A stretch of DNA of 64,000 nt from Platerodrilus igneus (GCA_036346225.1 JARFIW010000139.1:2852001-2916000); one strand, 5' to 3'. Counted from the first letter of the stretch, positions 30,199 to 43,043 are shown. Numbers and translations: made by a program. The notes: generated by a model from the letters alone, not told the origin.

Positions 30199-32219
30199 GT
30201 AAGTTTCTGTTCGTTAGGAGTATGCAGGTAATTCCTTAATAGGTTGAAGGTTCCTACGTTATTTGGTTAGTTTGTACATGAATGAAGTGTGCTTGCACTG
30301 AGATACTATTTTCAGATAAATAAGTTTTTTTATTAGTAGTATAAAACAATCGTATTTCAGTAGCTACTCTAAATGTCGTAAGGACGAATTATCAATTGCT
30401 TTTAGGGGATGTTTTATCAAGATAAGTTTATTAAGCTTACAGATATTTTTCACTTATAGTTTGCACCGGATTTGAACAGACAGCACATTTATTTGAATGC
30501 ATTTTCATTTGAAAAGCAAACGTATGCGAAATCTTAAATGCATTATGTGGGAACACTATATTTGCTATAAAACTGCCTTAATATCCTCTTTCACTCTTTA
30601 TATAATACTTCAAACAATAATTTTATGAGCATAACACGATATTTCCATTATAAACAATAAAGAAAGCAGTAAATTCACCAAGCCTTGACTTACCGATGCT
30701 ATATTTCAGAATAGCTGCTGTCGCTATCTTTTATAAAATCGCTTCCATATTTTTCTTTTAATAAGACATATGTTACAAGTATAAAATTGTAACGGACTTC
30801 TCTACGTTGGGTTTTTCATTTTTTTGGTTTGCACATGATAGAATATTCTATTTTATGACGGTTTAAAAACCAATTTTAGAAGGTGCCACACGAATAAAAA
30901 AATGCGCTTGAAAAAGGCTGCTGTGAGAATACGATAAGCTTTAGAAAAAGTTCGATGGCAAAAACAAATACTCATTGGCAATGAGCAGACGTCTGCTCAG
31001 AGTTAGTTCACTTTCGTTACAAATGGATGCACTTATTATGTGGCAGCTAGCTGAAATAGAATATACTTTCGTATTCAAGTACAGCTGTAAGGAATTCCTT
31101 ACGGGCAATATATATCTAACATGGACTCAAACGTTGAGTTTTAAATTAGATGCGCGAATAAAAAGGACCCAATCAGCTATTTCGTACTTATGTATCAGCT
31201 ATAAAGAGATGTTTAAACTCAACGCTACGCTACATTTCCCTGATATTGGCTGTATTTGTCACTTTGTCTATTGCGTTGTTGAGTGCAACATGAGTAGATA
31301 AAGACGGGAAACTATACCAGCTTTCAATTTGAGGAATTTCGCAAAGCGACAACTTTCATATAAGAATTTATATTTTTTCTTAAGTGGATTATAAAGCACC
31401 GTACTTGAATAGTGTTATTATCAACTTGTTTGACAAGCATGCTCTGTGGAATTCCAGGGTGCTAAAGAACAAGATATCACCTGGACTTGTATAAGCTATA
31501 TAAGATTTTCGATGAAAATTAAGGATAGCTTGAAGTACAAGGATTGACACTTGGAAGAGTTCTTACGTAATTTCAATACCGAAATCTAATAATCTCCTTG
31601 AATGCAAACACTAAAGACCAAACAGTTGATACGGTCTCCTTGACTCTTGATTAATTTTTAATGCTCAATTGCGCAAATTTTTATGTACAATATTATAAAG
31701 TTAATAAGAGTTACAGTTCAATGCCTCCAAGAATGAGCTCCTTTCATGGTTTTGGTGGTTTAGGTTTCTAAAATTCCCATACGTTGTTGCCTCCTGCCCT
31801 AAAAGAAAAATGTAGGAAAATAGGAACGAGAAACTCGAGCATAACATCAAAACACGCGGAAATACACACTTCGATAACACATTCGCTTCCGTAAATTCGG
31901 GTACTGAAGTGTTCATTTTTAGTTCATGTAATAGCCCGTCGTCGTCTCACCACTTTTTTGTCCTTGCCGGAATTGTTTTATTAAAACTGACTGATATCTT
32001 ACAACTAATTGGGATAGAGAAAACTTCATCACTTCAATAGCGTATGTTCACATAATTTTCATGAAAGCAATAAAAGTCCCCAGAGAGATGTCTTAACATA
32101 TTTATGCTAACCCGTTTATACTTAGAATGTATATAATACAAAATACAATAGATTTAATAAATACAAGAGATGGAAACTTGAATATCCAATAAATGAAAAG
32201 GCATGCTACCAGTTAATTC
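30199..32219. other. No recognised gene
   Basis: AT-rich. The plus-strand ORF at 30975-31301 (108 residues, TLSFKLDARIKRTQS in the middle) is the longest here but matches nothing I know. The rest is featureless. Confidence 0.35.
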
Positions 32220-33375
32220 ACTTAACACGTAACACAATATATTGCCGGTACTATCAAAATTGCTACAAAGTGTATTAACCGCCAATAGCGTGATCAACCA
32301 AAAACGATATATTTCTAGATTGCCAATCAGGTTTCAAACCTTCATTGAATTGTACCACAGCGTTAATGAAAGTAAACGACGATATACTAACGTCGTAGGA
32401 TATATAACAACTGATTTACAGTATCAATTCTATTAGATGTTAGTATAGCATTTGATACTATCAACATGAAAACCGTTAGCTATACTCCGTTGTATTGGCC
32501 TTGAAGCAAATGCTATTAAAATAAAAGATGTCACCTCACCAATAGGAGTTTACATGTTGTAACAGCGGGTGATGCGTCAAGCTCTGTTCTTCAAAGGTCT
32601 ACGTTGGGGACTTCGTTGTTTGCTATTTGACTTGCGGTTTCCATAATTTTGTAGCTACTTACAGCTATTCACATATTTGCTGATAACATAAATGCACTGC
32701 TCGTTCAGAATCGGCAATGAATTCAGCCCAGATAAATTAAATGGCATATTGATGGGAAAAAACTTCAATAATTTTAGTTTCAATATATCTTCCATAAAAA
32801 TAAACCATGTCAAAATACGTTTGGTTAAGCACAAAAAAGGTTTGAAACGTTCTATAGATAACTCCGTTAGGTATAGAATACATATTTTTAAAAATATTAA
32901 AAAGACTGTATGCAGCTTAATGCGTTTATTTTTTCGAACATAAAACTAAGATATTGCTTTATGACGCTTTTGTCTAAAGTCTTATCGTAGTTCAACTAAT
33001 TTGCGACAATTTGTGATCGATGTCCCTATTATGGCACTTCTCAACGTATTCAAAATTCTTTGGAGAACAACTGTTGCTGTGGCGTATAACACTAGATCGT
33101 TTTGCTACGATTTGATGTTACTTAGAATACTGTCAATTATTCCAAATGGTTTGTAAATGTTGCGGGTATATTGTAAATTTTGAAATTTGATACTGATCCG
33201 AAGAAAACAGACCACATCAATAAATTTTTTTAACGTACGCAAATTTGTTCAACAAGTTCATTATGTTTACGATGACTTATTTTTAACTGTTTATAAAAAC
33301 TTTTTTTATATAAGGTCCACAAGCTTTCAAAAAGTAAAGAGAACGTTAAGTGAAATAACAACCAACAAAAATTAA
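32220..33375 (+). pseudogene. Jockey/CR1-type LINE reverse transcriptase relic
   Basis: Translated in shifting frames, blocks appear in RT order: ILPVLSKLLQSVL (32240), FQTF, a degenerate AFDTIN (32455), HVVTAGDASSSVLQRSTLG, the counterpart of VTSGVPQGSILG (32550-32610), FADN.NALL near 32680 (YADD box region), then INHVKIRLVKHKKGLKR and a C-terminal F..YK.HKLSKSK near 33290-33330. This is the order of jockey/CR1-clade LINE RT domains. The catalytic YADD is degraded. No ORF1 or endonuclease is seen upstream. Confidence 0.65.
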
Positions 33376-33676
33376 TAATTCAAATCTTTATTGGTTACAA
33401 GAATCGAAAACCAGCAAGAAATAATGACAACTAGCCAATAAAAGAAATGAAGTTTCATGTGAGTTTATTAAATTTCGGAACAATAATAATAATGTTAAAT
33501 CAGATTAGCATGCAATACAATAAAGAGATTGCAAGTATATAAGTCATATTGGGCTATAATTGATTTATAACTACGCTGTCAGTTGCGACAACTATAGATG
33601 AATTTGTTACAGAATCCTCGCAGAACCGAAAACTTGACTGCTCAAATTACCGATACACAAAGAAAGAGGAAAAAAG

Positions 33677-33967
33677 GTGCAATGGCTAACAGCAGTCTTA
33701 GATTGGGGTGTGGAGAATAAGAATCCCAAAAAACAACAATTCGACCAGCTGAAAAGAAAATTATTAGTACCCAAACATATAAAATTATTACGGAACATTA
33801 ATCTGCACAACCAAAGAATAAATCAAGTAATAAAACAATTACGACAACAAAAAATATCTGTTATTGAAGATCAGATTTCTTTTGGCTTTCCAACTCGTAG
33901 AAATGGACATATGTCTTCTCGTCCGGTAATGCTAAAGAAGGTAATCTGTATACCTTTTAATCATTAA
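33677..33967 (+). CDS. Unrecognised ORF with coiled-coil-like part
   Basis: A 96-residue open frame with a Lys/Gln/Leu-rich middle (QLKRKLL, INQVIKQLRQQ) that could form a coiled coil like those of P-element/THAP-type transposases. No zinc motif precedes it. It ends near a donor-like AAG/GTAATC. Identity is uncertain. Confidence 0.2.
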   Translation: MQWLTAVLDWGVENKNPKKQQFDQLKRKLLVPKHIKLLRNINLHNQRINQVIKQLRQQKISVIEDQISFGFPTRRNGHMSSRPVMLKKVICIPFNH

Positions 33968-35012
33968 ATTTATTCGATTTGCTATTTAAAACCTTTGAAT
34001 CAAAGTGAAATAAACACTTAATTTGCTCTTTACAAAATTATAACTCCTTTTTAAGGAACTAAAGCCAGCAAAATGAATTATGTAATATATCGAATGCTTC
34101 GTTGAACGTTCAATCAACCTTTTCTCTTAACGTATTTTCTACGTTTTAACAAAAATCTTTTTGATGACTCTTTACACAAAATATCTAGGTACATGTAAGT
34201 TTCAAATATTCAAAAATAAGATTTATGCTATTAGTTGAAACATAAATGCCAATCTGGTATTCTTTCGATTGATTTCCTGGTTCGAATCAGTTGCTAGATT
34301 ATTGGATTCCAGGTTGTGACCCCGTAGCTCTGCGTGCTCCCCAATGCTTCTAACTGCCTCTCCACAGCGTATTGCTAACCTGTGACTTCGTGTTACTTTA
34401 AGCTTTAGTTTAGAATTTTCCCATTTATCGTATCAATACTTAGAGTATTGTAGTTTTACGTTCGTATTTAGTTAGATTTCTTATTTAATTGCTTAGTGTC
34501 TTCATTAATAAACTGTAAAGATTTGTTTATTAATAAATTAAATTTAGACTTACAGTTTAAGCCAACGGCGGATTCTTATACACTCGAATGTTTGAACGCG
34601 CACTTGACTATATTCTTCACTTGAAATTTTAATTACTGTAACTTCCACTTATAAATTTTTGTTTAACTTTACAATTGAACTTTGCGTAATACTTTTATTA
34701 CAGTTGGATAAGCCTAATTTGTATTTGTTTAAAGTTTATGAATGTAATAATGTTTCTAAAATGAATTGGGATGCGCCCAGCGTTATCTATTTTACTAAAT
34801 GTGATTAAATTATTAAATAATGAGCTTCCTTCCATTGACTGTAGTTAATTGTTGATTTTATACAGGGTGTCTGGTATTTGCTTTATGTATATTAAACGAA
34901 TTTTCAACTTTTTGTGGTTTAAATGTTTAGTTTTCTTGATTTTTGTGTTGTTTACATGAAGTATTCCTCCCTTGTGATTTTATATACCGTTTAATAACCC
35001 TATTACCATAGC
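33968..35012. other. No recognised gene
   Basis: AT-rich. It ends CCATAGCAA just before the first TA tract of the chain, resembling the other module ends. Confidence 0.4.
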
Positions 35013-35030
35013 AATATATATATATATATA
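35013..35030. repeat. (TA)n tract 1 of the chain
   Basis: GCAA-(TA)n-TTGTTGTGG; first of eleven TA tracts that separate modules up to 57.9 kb. Confidence 0.9.
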
Positions 35031-37378
35031 TTGTTGTGGATTCAAAGGGTTAAATTTAGGGTAAACAGTACAGTTTCGACCACCCTGTATAGAGAAAAGA
35101 ACAAATTATTTACGCGCAAAATTTATTTAATTCATTTAGGGAGAACGGACAAGTATTGACGTATTTTTATAATTAATGATTGAAAAGTTAAAAATACATT
35201 AAAAAAACAGTTTTAAAACAAATAGAATACGCATAATTAATTTTAATTTATTTTAATTCAAGGCGTAAAAGCATAAGAACACCCACTAGAGTAAGGAAAA
35301 TCGATAATTTCGAGGCAAAAGTTCTTTGTAACAAGCAGATGTCAGATTTATACAAATTCAACGAAGTATAAACTCCAAGAATTGTTGTGCTAAACGGTCT
35401 ATAATTGACAAACACCTGCATTTTTGAAAGGTTACATTCGTCGAAATTATGAGCATAGTAAGACAGGACTTCATAGAAAATATTTTCAACCGTCGGTTGG
35501 TTCGAACAATAAGCTAACAAATTTCTTAAAGAGCAAGGGAAATGCACGATAGGTTATATACTACAGAGAGACAGATATGAAAGCGTTGATATTGGAAACG
35601 CACGTACTAATACACGTGGAGTGGAGATGAGCTGTCAGCAATATCGATTTTCTATAACTCAAGTGGGGTTTTGAACGCGACAGCAAAGATGCATAAGACA
35701 GAGATAAAAATATTACAGGCGGGGTTTTATGACGACACAGAATAGTATAATTAGTTAAGAACAGACAGTTTTCCAAACGTTGACAAACGCGGCAGGTCCA
35801 CGAAGTAAATTTCACGAACTTTTAACACGGTTGTATCAAAATTTGCAGAATTTTAATTTGAAAATAAGCTTTTCGCGTAAAGTGTGTCCGGGAGGTAGCA
35901 TTTTGAAATGATATAAATACTCTAGCTAAATTATTACGGTTTTCTTTGTCTTTTTTCGTCGCTTTTATACTACTTTACTACAGTAGACCAACATTATAGT
36001 AGAGGTTTTGGTTATTTGAGTATTAGATATGTTCATGACACAGTAAATATAGTGCTTGCACATGTAAATTATTAGTAGTAGCTTTCTATTTATTAACGCG
36101 AAATACGAGTAGTGTAAATTAAATTAATAGAGGTCTGGCTACTATTATACTAAGCTACAAAATCAATAAATGGAAGTATAATATATGTGGGGTAAGCATC
36201 ACAACAACCAGGATTGTATGCTGTTATGGAGTAGTACTATGAAACGAGACGCTTGCTTGCAAATGGGTTATCGTCTGTAAATCCGTTGTGTATCACAGCG
36301 CATGGTCACGTAGCAAAGGGATTCTGGTGATCGTCGTCAAAGGAATGGAAGCCTGAAGCATTCTCCAGGTAATTTATTTCAAATTTCTGATGTCTGATAA
36401 ACTTTTGGGACTTTTTTTGCTGTGTGAGTAAATTGAGGCGGCTCCGTGGCGTAGTGGTATGTGTGTGACTACTACGCCCAAGGTCCCGGGTTCGAATCCC
36501 TACACGGTCCGCTTGAAAAATGTTAGGTGAGCATTTTTCACAAAAATACACCCTCGTTCGGATGAGAGGTAAAATGGAGGTCCCGTGTGTGAGTGTTGTC
36601 ACGCACGTTAAAGATCCCTACCTTGCTTGGAACAGCAAGGGTTCGGCAAAATTCCAAATTTTCCGGGTAAAAAAAACTCGCTTCCTGGCCAATGTAGTAC
36701 CTTCGGGTGGAGCATTGGAAAATAAAATGTAATGTGTGAGTAAATTTTGGGGTTTATTTATGGTTATATAAACTTATGGGAAAAAATACATGTACTGGAC
36801 AATTTATCGCGGTTATTTAAATATTGAAAAGAGGTGTATTTAAAACTTACTAAATTTTATTATGAATATAAATTAGATTGTAAAGAGTAAACGGGTCTAT
36901 CAATTTTGTATTAATCTATGCAAGGTAAAAGGCATATACTAAATAAACTGGGTTATTATGAGCTCACCATACTCCAGTGTATAGTTAATGTAGGGTAATA
37001 TGTGGGGCCCTTCTACTCATATCTCATTAAGTTTGTTTGCAAATAATTAGAAACGCAAGGACTTTAAAAACATATCACATTTTGAGTTGGTAATTAGTGT
37101 ACCAAACTGTTTTTATAAATGTGAATAATTTCTCTGTAAATAGCGGTAAATAAAAGATTGTATGATTGTTGTATTACTTGGTGATTTTATTTAATGGTGT
37201 GCGAGTGTGACGGAAAAATGGTTGTATATTTAGGTATCCGAGAAGAGGCACAGCTGGGATAGCCAGGGAAGCTGCCGAAGATTCTTGATACAGAATTTTT
37301 TTTTTAAGTTGTGCATTTTTGAAAATTATTGGATGGCACTGCCTCGATGTTAAAAACTTAAAATCCTCGCGAACACAG

Positions 37379-37380
<2 letters not shown>
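35031..37380 (+). mobile_element. Family A LTR-like module, copy 1 (with SINE insertion)
   Basis: It begins TTGTTGTGGATTCAAAGGG and ends ACACAGCA before a TA tract, so the ends fit TG...CA with imperfect inverted repeats (TGTTGTGG / CACAGCA), as in solo LTRs. A diverged second copy lies at 49867-51929, sharing GGGTTAAATTT, a run ending ACACCTGCAT, ATGAGCTCACCATACTCCAG and GTATGATTGTT. A TATA box is at 35910 (GATATAAATACTC) and a donor-like CCAG/GTAATT at 36370. It has no coding region. Length without the SINE and its target duplication is about 2.04 kb. Confidence 0.6.
36435..36732 (+). mobile_element. tRNA-derived SINE with 14-bp target duplication
   Basis: 298 bp. The RNA polymerase III box A (TGGCGTAGTGG, 36447-36457) and box B (GGTTCGAATCC, 36489-36499) lie in a tRNA-like head. 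A body with CACGCACGTTAAAGATCC and a 3' part with CTGGCCAATGTAGTACCTT follow. The flanking TGTGTGAGTAAATT at 36421-36434 and 36733-36746 is a perfect target duplication. Further copies are at 63621 and 63868. Confidence 0.92.

Positions 37381-37406
<26 letters not shown>
37381..37406. repeat. (TA)n tract 2
   Basis: Follows CACAGCA; leads into TAAAGTAAAAAAAAACTATTGG. Confidence 0.95.
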
Positions 37407-37411
<5 letters not shown>

Positions 37412-37743
37412 AAAAAAAAACTATTGGCAAGTGACTCAAATTCAGCCACGAGGGCATCCTGTCGACGCGTTTCGCCCTAATTGGGGCTCATCAGGACAGG
37501 AGCAGCAAAGTTGTAAAATTTAACACAGACACCTTATGGGAAGTACAGCATCACCTAGCTCACAATTTGTGTCTTCGTGTCGTTTCACCTGACATCGCAA
37601 GTTTTAACAACAGTCAACACGGAGGAGATCCGGCCCAACTGCCTTTTTCCATAGCCAAAAGTTATATTTAGTAGAAAAGTAGGTTTAATGAGTCTTAAAT
37701 TAAACAAAGTAAAAAGAATTATTGGCAAGTGACTCAAATTCAG

Positions 37744-37745
<2 letters not shown>
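37407..37745 (-). mobile_element. Hammerhead-bearing unit with 298-bp periodicity
   Basis: ATTGGCAAGTGACTCAAATT, preceded by AAAGTAAAAA, occurs at 37423 and again at 37721, exactly 298 bp apart. The sequence between, plus the partial second copy, therefore looks like a tandem 1.1-mer. A canonical hammerhead ribozyme lies on the minus strand. No ORF. This fits a non-autonomous ribozyme retroelement (retrozyme-like) or a Penelope-like element end. TA tracts flank both sides. Confidence 0.7.
37458..37500 (-). ncRNA. Hammerhead ribozyme (canonical core)
   Basis: On the minus strand: stem I strand CCTGTC (37495-37500), core CTGATGA (37488-37494), stem II GCCC...GGGC (37474-37487), GAAA (37470-37473), CGCGTC and cleavage after GTC, then GACAGG (37458-37463), which pairs perfectly with CCTGTC. 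Stem III is only the self-complementary ACGCGT, as in the minimal hammerheads of Penelope-like elements that are thought to act as dimers. All conserved core bases are present. Confidence 0.9.

Positions 37746-37790
<45 letters not shown>
37746..37790. repeat. (TA)n tract 3
   Basis: Between TTCAGCA and the hAT end CAGTGGCGG. Confidence 0.95.
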
Positions 37791-37791
<1 letters not shown>

Positions 37792-37794
<3 letters not shown>

Positions 37795-38843
37795 TGGCGG
37801 CTACTCTATAAGTGCTTCAGAGCTGCAGAACCACCAAGAACCAGCAACGAACAAACACATTCAATAGTATAAAAGAGATCGATAACCATCCACTAAAAGT
37901 ATTATGAATTGCTAAGTTAGATGTCCATAACAGTCGGTCAATAATACAGTAAACATGCAACTCTAAACGACAAGGAAAATCCATAAAATCACTGTCAAAC
38001 TACGTTTGTTTGCAGATCTTATTTGCAAGTTCGAATAAATATTGGAACATTTCGCGCAAATACGATCATAGTAAGAAACGGCCTTGTTAAGCCAATCTCG
38101 AGCTGCGTAAATTACAGCGCATTTGTCTATTGCTATTCGAATCGTTCACAAGTTTTGTGTGCTTTCTGGTTCTTGTAGACATCGCGTCACGCATTTCATC
38201 TTTCGTTATCTTTATAAATTTCATATCCGCTATTTTAATATCATATTAACCCATCACCAGTTATTCACACATTAAAAACCGAATAAACATTGCGTTTGAA
38301 ATTTTTGTGTCTAGGTAGTAAGTTTGCATATTAGTGTAATTATAATTAGGTTCACCAACAATAAACTTTTACACTGCTCCCTGAGGACGTTTGCTACATT
38401 AATCGTTCCTAAAATGGATGTTATTTTTAATTTAAGTGAATAATGGTTCTCTCAGCTTATTTTTCAAGAACAATTAGCTATTAAAGATCAGGGTCGTCCT
38501 TTACCAAAACTGAACATTGAAATTCCTGGTACAAGTCGTGGTAAAAGGCAGTTCAATACAGATATTTATCAAATGACCACTGTTGAAACCGAACGCAGTT
38601 TTCTACTCTAAACCGTGTAAAAACTTTTTTAAGAGACTCGATGTGTGAAAATAAGTTAACGGCCATTTCAATGCTGTCAATTGAAAAAAATTATAACTTC
38701 AATTCCCGATTTTAATAAAAAAGTGATTGACCAATGTGCTACAAAGAAAGGTAGACGTTTTCCACTCATATTTAAGAAAAAACAATAAAATATTTTTACA
38801 TTAGCGATACAGCACTACCAAATATATGCGGTACGAGCCGCCA

Positions 38844-38846
<3 letters not shown>
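37792..38846 (+). mobile_element. hAT transposon inserted in a TA tract
   Basis: 1055 bp. The terminal inverted repeats are CAGTGGCGGCT at the left and AGCCGCCACTG at the right. The flanks are TATATATAT on both sides, which can hold the 8-bp hAT target duplication. It carries a relic of the transposase C-terminus. Confidence 0.85.
38465..38787 (+). pseudogene. hAT transposase C-terminal (dimerisation domain) relic
   Basis: Broken frames read PLPKLNIEIPGTSRGKRQF, then TTVETERSFLL (hATC motif T...ERSFS.LK), and after shifts ISIPDFNKKVIDQCATKK. This is the order of the hAT family C-terminal dimerisation domain. The catalytic part and BED finger are absent, so the element is internally deleted. 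Confidence 0.7.

Positions 38847-38898
<52 letters not shown>
38847..38898. repeat. (TA)n tract 4
   Basis: About 52 nt; follows the right end of the hAT. Confidence 0.95.
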
Positions 38899-38900
<2 letters not shown>

Positions 38901-40863
38901 AAATGTTTGACGGAGCTACCAAAGGTTCTAAGGGTTGTTTAGTACAAGGTAGTGTATGCCAAGTAAAATAATCCATATATTTGATCACATAATCTAAAAA
39001 TGTATGTTTGCCGTATTTTACATATGCTAAAGTACAATTCAAAATGGTAGTTGAAACATAAGTGCCAAAAGGTAAATTAAAATGACTAAATGACGTAGTA
39101 AGATGTACAGTGCTCAAGGGTTTATACCGAGTTTGAATTTTATAGGCCATTGGAAGTACATTTGCCGTCCAAAAACCGGATGCGTCTATGGATGTTCACT
39201 ATCAACCACGCATCCAGGTTCAAGTGTGATTTATTTTGGCTTTTTATTTTAAATAAAATCAACTTTTGGACAAAATTTGTAAGCTCAAAATTATTAGTTA
39301 TAAAAATGTCAAATGTGATTGAAGGACTGTAAATATTTAGGACCAATACTAGAATTTTATGTGAATTATGAAAGTGTAAAAAGACATGAATTATGGTATG
39401 TGCGACACAAACGTAGTGTTTAGATATTATTGGACGATTTTAGTTATGTAATTTTATAATTTAGTAGGCAAGAAATGTTATAATGGTCGTCTTGGAAAGA
39501 AAACAAAGGGAGATTTTTTCGAACTTTTTTTGTATAAAGACGTGTTTTCATAGAACTGCGCTAATTTGTGTACGATTTAAAAGGAGATTATTTCGAAATT
39601 TTTTTGTAAAAAGACGTGTTTTTATAGAACTGCGCTAATTTGTGTACGATTTTTAAAAGTTAATAAACGTGTTTGATTTTTGAATAGTTTTTTTTGATTG
39701 AATAAAGAAGGGTAAAGAGCATCGGCGAAAGATAAATAAGCAACGACGACGATAATAAAAAGTGTAAAGATTGGTAATAGTGAGACGGCGAAGCGACGAA
39801 TACTTGAATAGATTTGGAACGATATTGGGAAAGGCGGAAGGAAAATCGAGTGGTCATACATAGGGACGAAGTTGGATTTGGATAGAGATTAAAAGGCGGA
39901 AGGATATAGAGTGGTTATATAAGCGACGGCGAAGCGACGAATATTTAAATAGATTTGGGATTGACTTGGATAGCGATTTAAAGGCAGAAGGACATAGGGT
40001 GGTTATTTAAAGGAACGAAGATCGATTTGGATAGAGATTTATAGGTAGCAGGACATCGAGTGGGTAGATATAGAAACGAAGATTGATTTGGATATGGATT
40101 TATAGCGGGGCATTGAGTAATTTGAAACAGGACGGCGATTAGATTTGGATAAAATAAGAAAAGGCGGACGGATTAAAATAGAACACGAGGAGCGAAATTA
40201 GGAGAGCAACAATTGGTAGTGGAGGATTCAAAGCAGAAATTAGGACAGAAGAATTAGCGCAGGGGAAGTAACATAACCGGGTATTCCAAATTCTAAATTA
40301 GGGTTATTTATTTCAGATATTGGGGAGCAACTAAAATTTAAAAACGACACCTGGAGGCGATACGAAAATTCTATCAAATAGTACCACCGTGTAAAGACGC
40401 ATACGGCGACGAGGATCTTGAGCCAGCAGTTAGAGAGGCCGAGAACGCAGTATAATCCAGGTGAGTGCTGAAATATCTTAAAACGTCTGAAAAGTCATAA
40501 ATTTGTGGTAGTAATTTAATTTGGCACAAGGCAACGTTGATCGTAATAAAAATTTTGGCATATACAAAAGTAGATTAAAAATTTAGTACTAAAACAAAAG
40601 AGTGTGCAGTTTGGTTGGGCATTGCACATCTACTTATAACGGAACTCACTATAAGTAGGTGAACACCCTGAGAATTAAGAGCTTAAATAGTCGAGGCATT
40701 GTAATAAACAGTTTAATTAAAGAACCAACCAAACGTTGCAAGTATGGGGCGTGCATTAGGTGTGCACATTACATAAAAGGCGCGACAAAAAAGTGTAAAA
40801 TAAAATAAAATAAAGAATTAAAGTAAAGAAAGAAAGGGGGGGGGGTAGAGAGAGTAGATCAGT

Positions 40864-40866
<3 letters not shown>
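38899..40866. mobile_element. TA-bounded module E (unclassified)
   Basis: No coding frame. The 39480-39660 part has a repeated block (GGAGATT.TTTCGAA.TTTTTTGTA, then AAAGACGTGTTTT.ATAGAACTG, about 70 bp apart). 39700-40160 contains degenerate repeats of GATTTGGATAGAGATT and GGCGGAAGGA.AT with AGCGACGAAT. A donor-like CCAG/GTGAGT is at 40460 and a G(10) run at about 40840. It may be an LTR-like module like A and B, but the ends are not diagnostic. Confidence 0.4.

Positions 40867-40900
<34 letters not shown>
40867..40900. repeat. (TA)n tract 5
   Basis: Leads into TGCTGTGATACC. Confidence 0.95.
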
Positions 40901-40902
<2 letters not shown>

Positions 40903-43043
40903 CTGTGATACCACCAAAATCCGGGTACTCCTCTTTTCGAATCGAGCCCCTACGAATTGGATGTCCAGAATGCTGTGAATCCTACGAAAAGCTATTCATT
41001 ACTTTAACTGTGTTGGTCCATTGACTTTCTTCTGTTAATCGCCTCGGCTGCTCCCCTAGATAACTTTCATCCTCATTCATAAAAAAAACAAACACATTCC
41101 TACCACAAACACGAACGTTAACTCTATTTACATCAATATTCACAATACATTAAAATTTCAAAATTAAATTTTGGCATAAATTTCAGTATCAGAAATTTTC
41201 AAGATTACATTTATTATCATTTAAATGTGCATCCTGAATTAAAGTCCTTGTTGGATGCCTACTAATTAATATAACAATATATGCAGACCGGAGTCTGAGT
41301 ACAAAGGGAGCATCTACCCACCCCTTTACGTTAATTAACCAGGTTCGTCTAATTGAGCTCAAAGACATACCCAAATTTTCATCATAATCCAGAACATCAA
41401 TACTAAATACCCCTTTCTACTTAAACAAGCAAATTTCACCTTAACATTAAAATTTTATGGTTAGTACAATTTCACTAATGTCCATTTAAAGTAAATCAAT
41501 TATAAAGTAATTCAACACACACAAAAATATCAAAGTTCAAACAAAATAGTATAAATTACCTGAAGGTTACTGCACTCGTAGCTTCAATGTACATCGTCCC
41601 TTTTGTTAATCACACCATTCCAACTGGGTTATATTTACAGCTTCTGATTCTCAACGCTTTTCAAATTTTCTTTATCACCATTTATTTAAAGTTGTCTCTG
41701 GGCTTTTCCAGAACTCATCTGTGTATATCTGACCCTTGTTTTGTGGATCCAGACACATTTATGAACCATTTAATCATTAACACCCCCGAAAAATAGCAAA
41801 GAAATTCATACTTCTTTCACCAATATACGCCAAAACTGCCTACTTTTGGTGTATTCATTTGTCGTTGTAAATTTTACTAATTGGTACAGTGATACTAAAT
41901 TTTATTACCTTGTATCTAAGTGCACTCAAGTACATTCATGTTAGCACGCAAATAACAAACTGTTTTAAATCACCAAAATATACGAGCAAACTTTAAATTA
42001 TTCTATCAAACTAAAATGCACTGTTTAACGTCTTGAATCAACTCGCGGATGTAAGAGAGCTTGTTCATATTCCCCTGGGTATATATAGAAGTTAGCCCGT
42101 CTGTCGGTCGAGTCCCCAAAACGGACCATTCTAAAGAATTTCGCATTCTCGGTTCCCATTCCGTAGCCCGCGCGTGGGTTTTTACGAATTTTGTACTCGC
42201 CTCAGTTAAATCTCAGAAATTCTCACACGGCACGCAAACATGTCCAAGAATAACTAATTAAATTTTATACAGAAATCGTTGTTTCTACCTCTGATATTTG
42301 CATCCTATTTTCAACCAATTGTGACCCTCGTGACGTTGCTTAAATCACGCCTTTTACTATATGTGTCTCGGTCTTGTGCATATTATCTGTCTCTATCTAA
42401 CCTGTTCTTATTGATGCAAATTGATATTCTTTATTATCGATTATTTTAGTCCATGTGGAGTGTGAAATATCCCACCTTTAGCATTTCTCGTAACTATTAT
42501 GCGATGGTTTCTCCAAGATTCTTTGAACCATTAATTATCTGCAAAATTTACGCCGAATGAGCTTTTTAAACTACGCAGGTGTTCAAACATACTATTAATT
42601 CTCAGAGCCTTATTCCGTGGTATTTTAATCTTGGATTTTCACAGGCTTTTATGCTTATTATTAATAATGGTTTAATTAACTCCAATTAAAATTGACTTCT
42701 ATCCTTTCATTTTTAGCGAATACAAGTTAAATATTAATTATTATGTGTACACTTTGTTTAATACCGGTTACTTAAAATAGGGTTAATTAATATAAATTTT
42801 GCACGTAATTTCCATTTGTTTCTTTCCTCGGAATAAATACATTACACGTAGAGCTTGTTAATACTGTTTCTTTTTATATAAAGCGTCTTGTACATGATTT
42901 AAATCTCTTATTTTTACTGAAACTAATAAATTTTTATGCTTCACGGTTTTAATAACGCGTATTATCTAATAATATTCATTATACACGGTGATTAAAATTA
43001 TTTGATGTGATTATTTAATTTTCTACCCTGGTCTAAATATGAG

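Noticed and set aside
30975..31301. 108-residue ORF as a host gene
   Set aside because: No recognisable motif, no promoter or splice signals, composition like AT-rich noise.
36439..36511. tRNA gene
   Set aside because: Boxes A and B are present but the sequence is the head of a 298-bp SINE with target duplication, and the acceptor and anticodon arms are not convincing.
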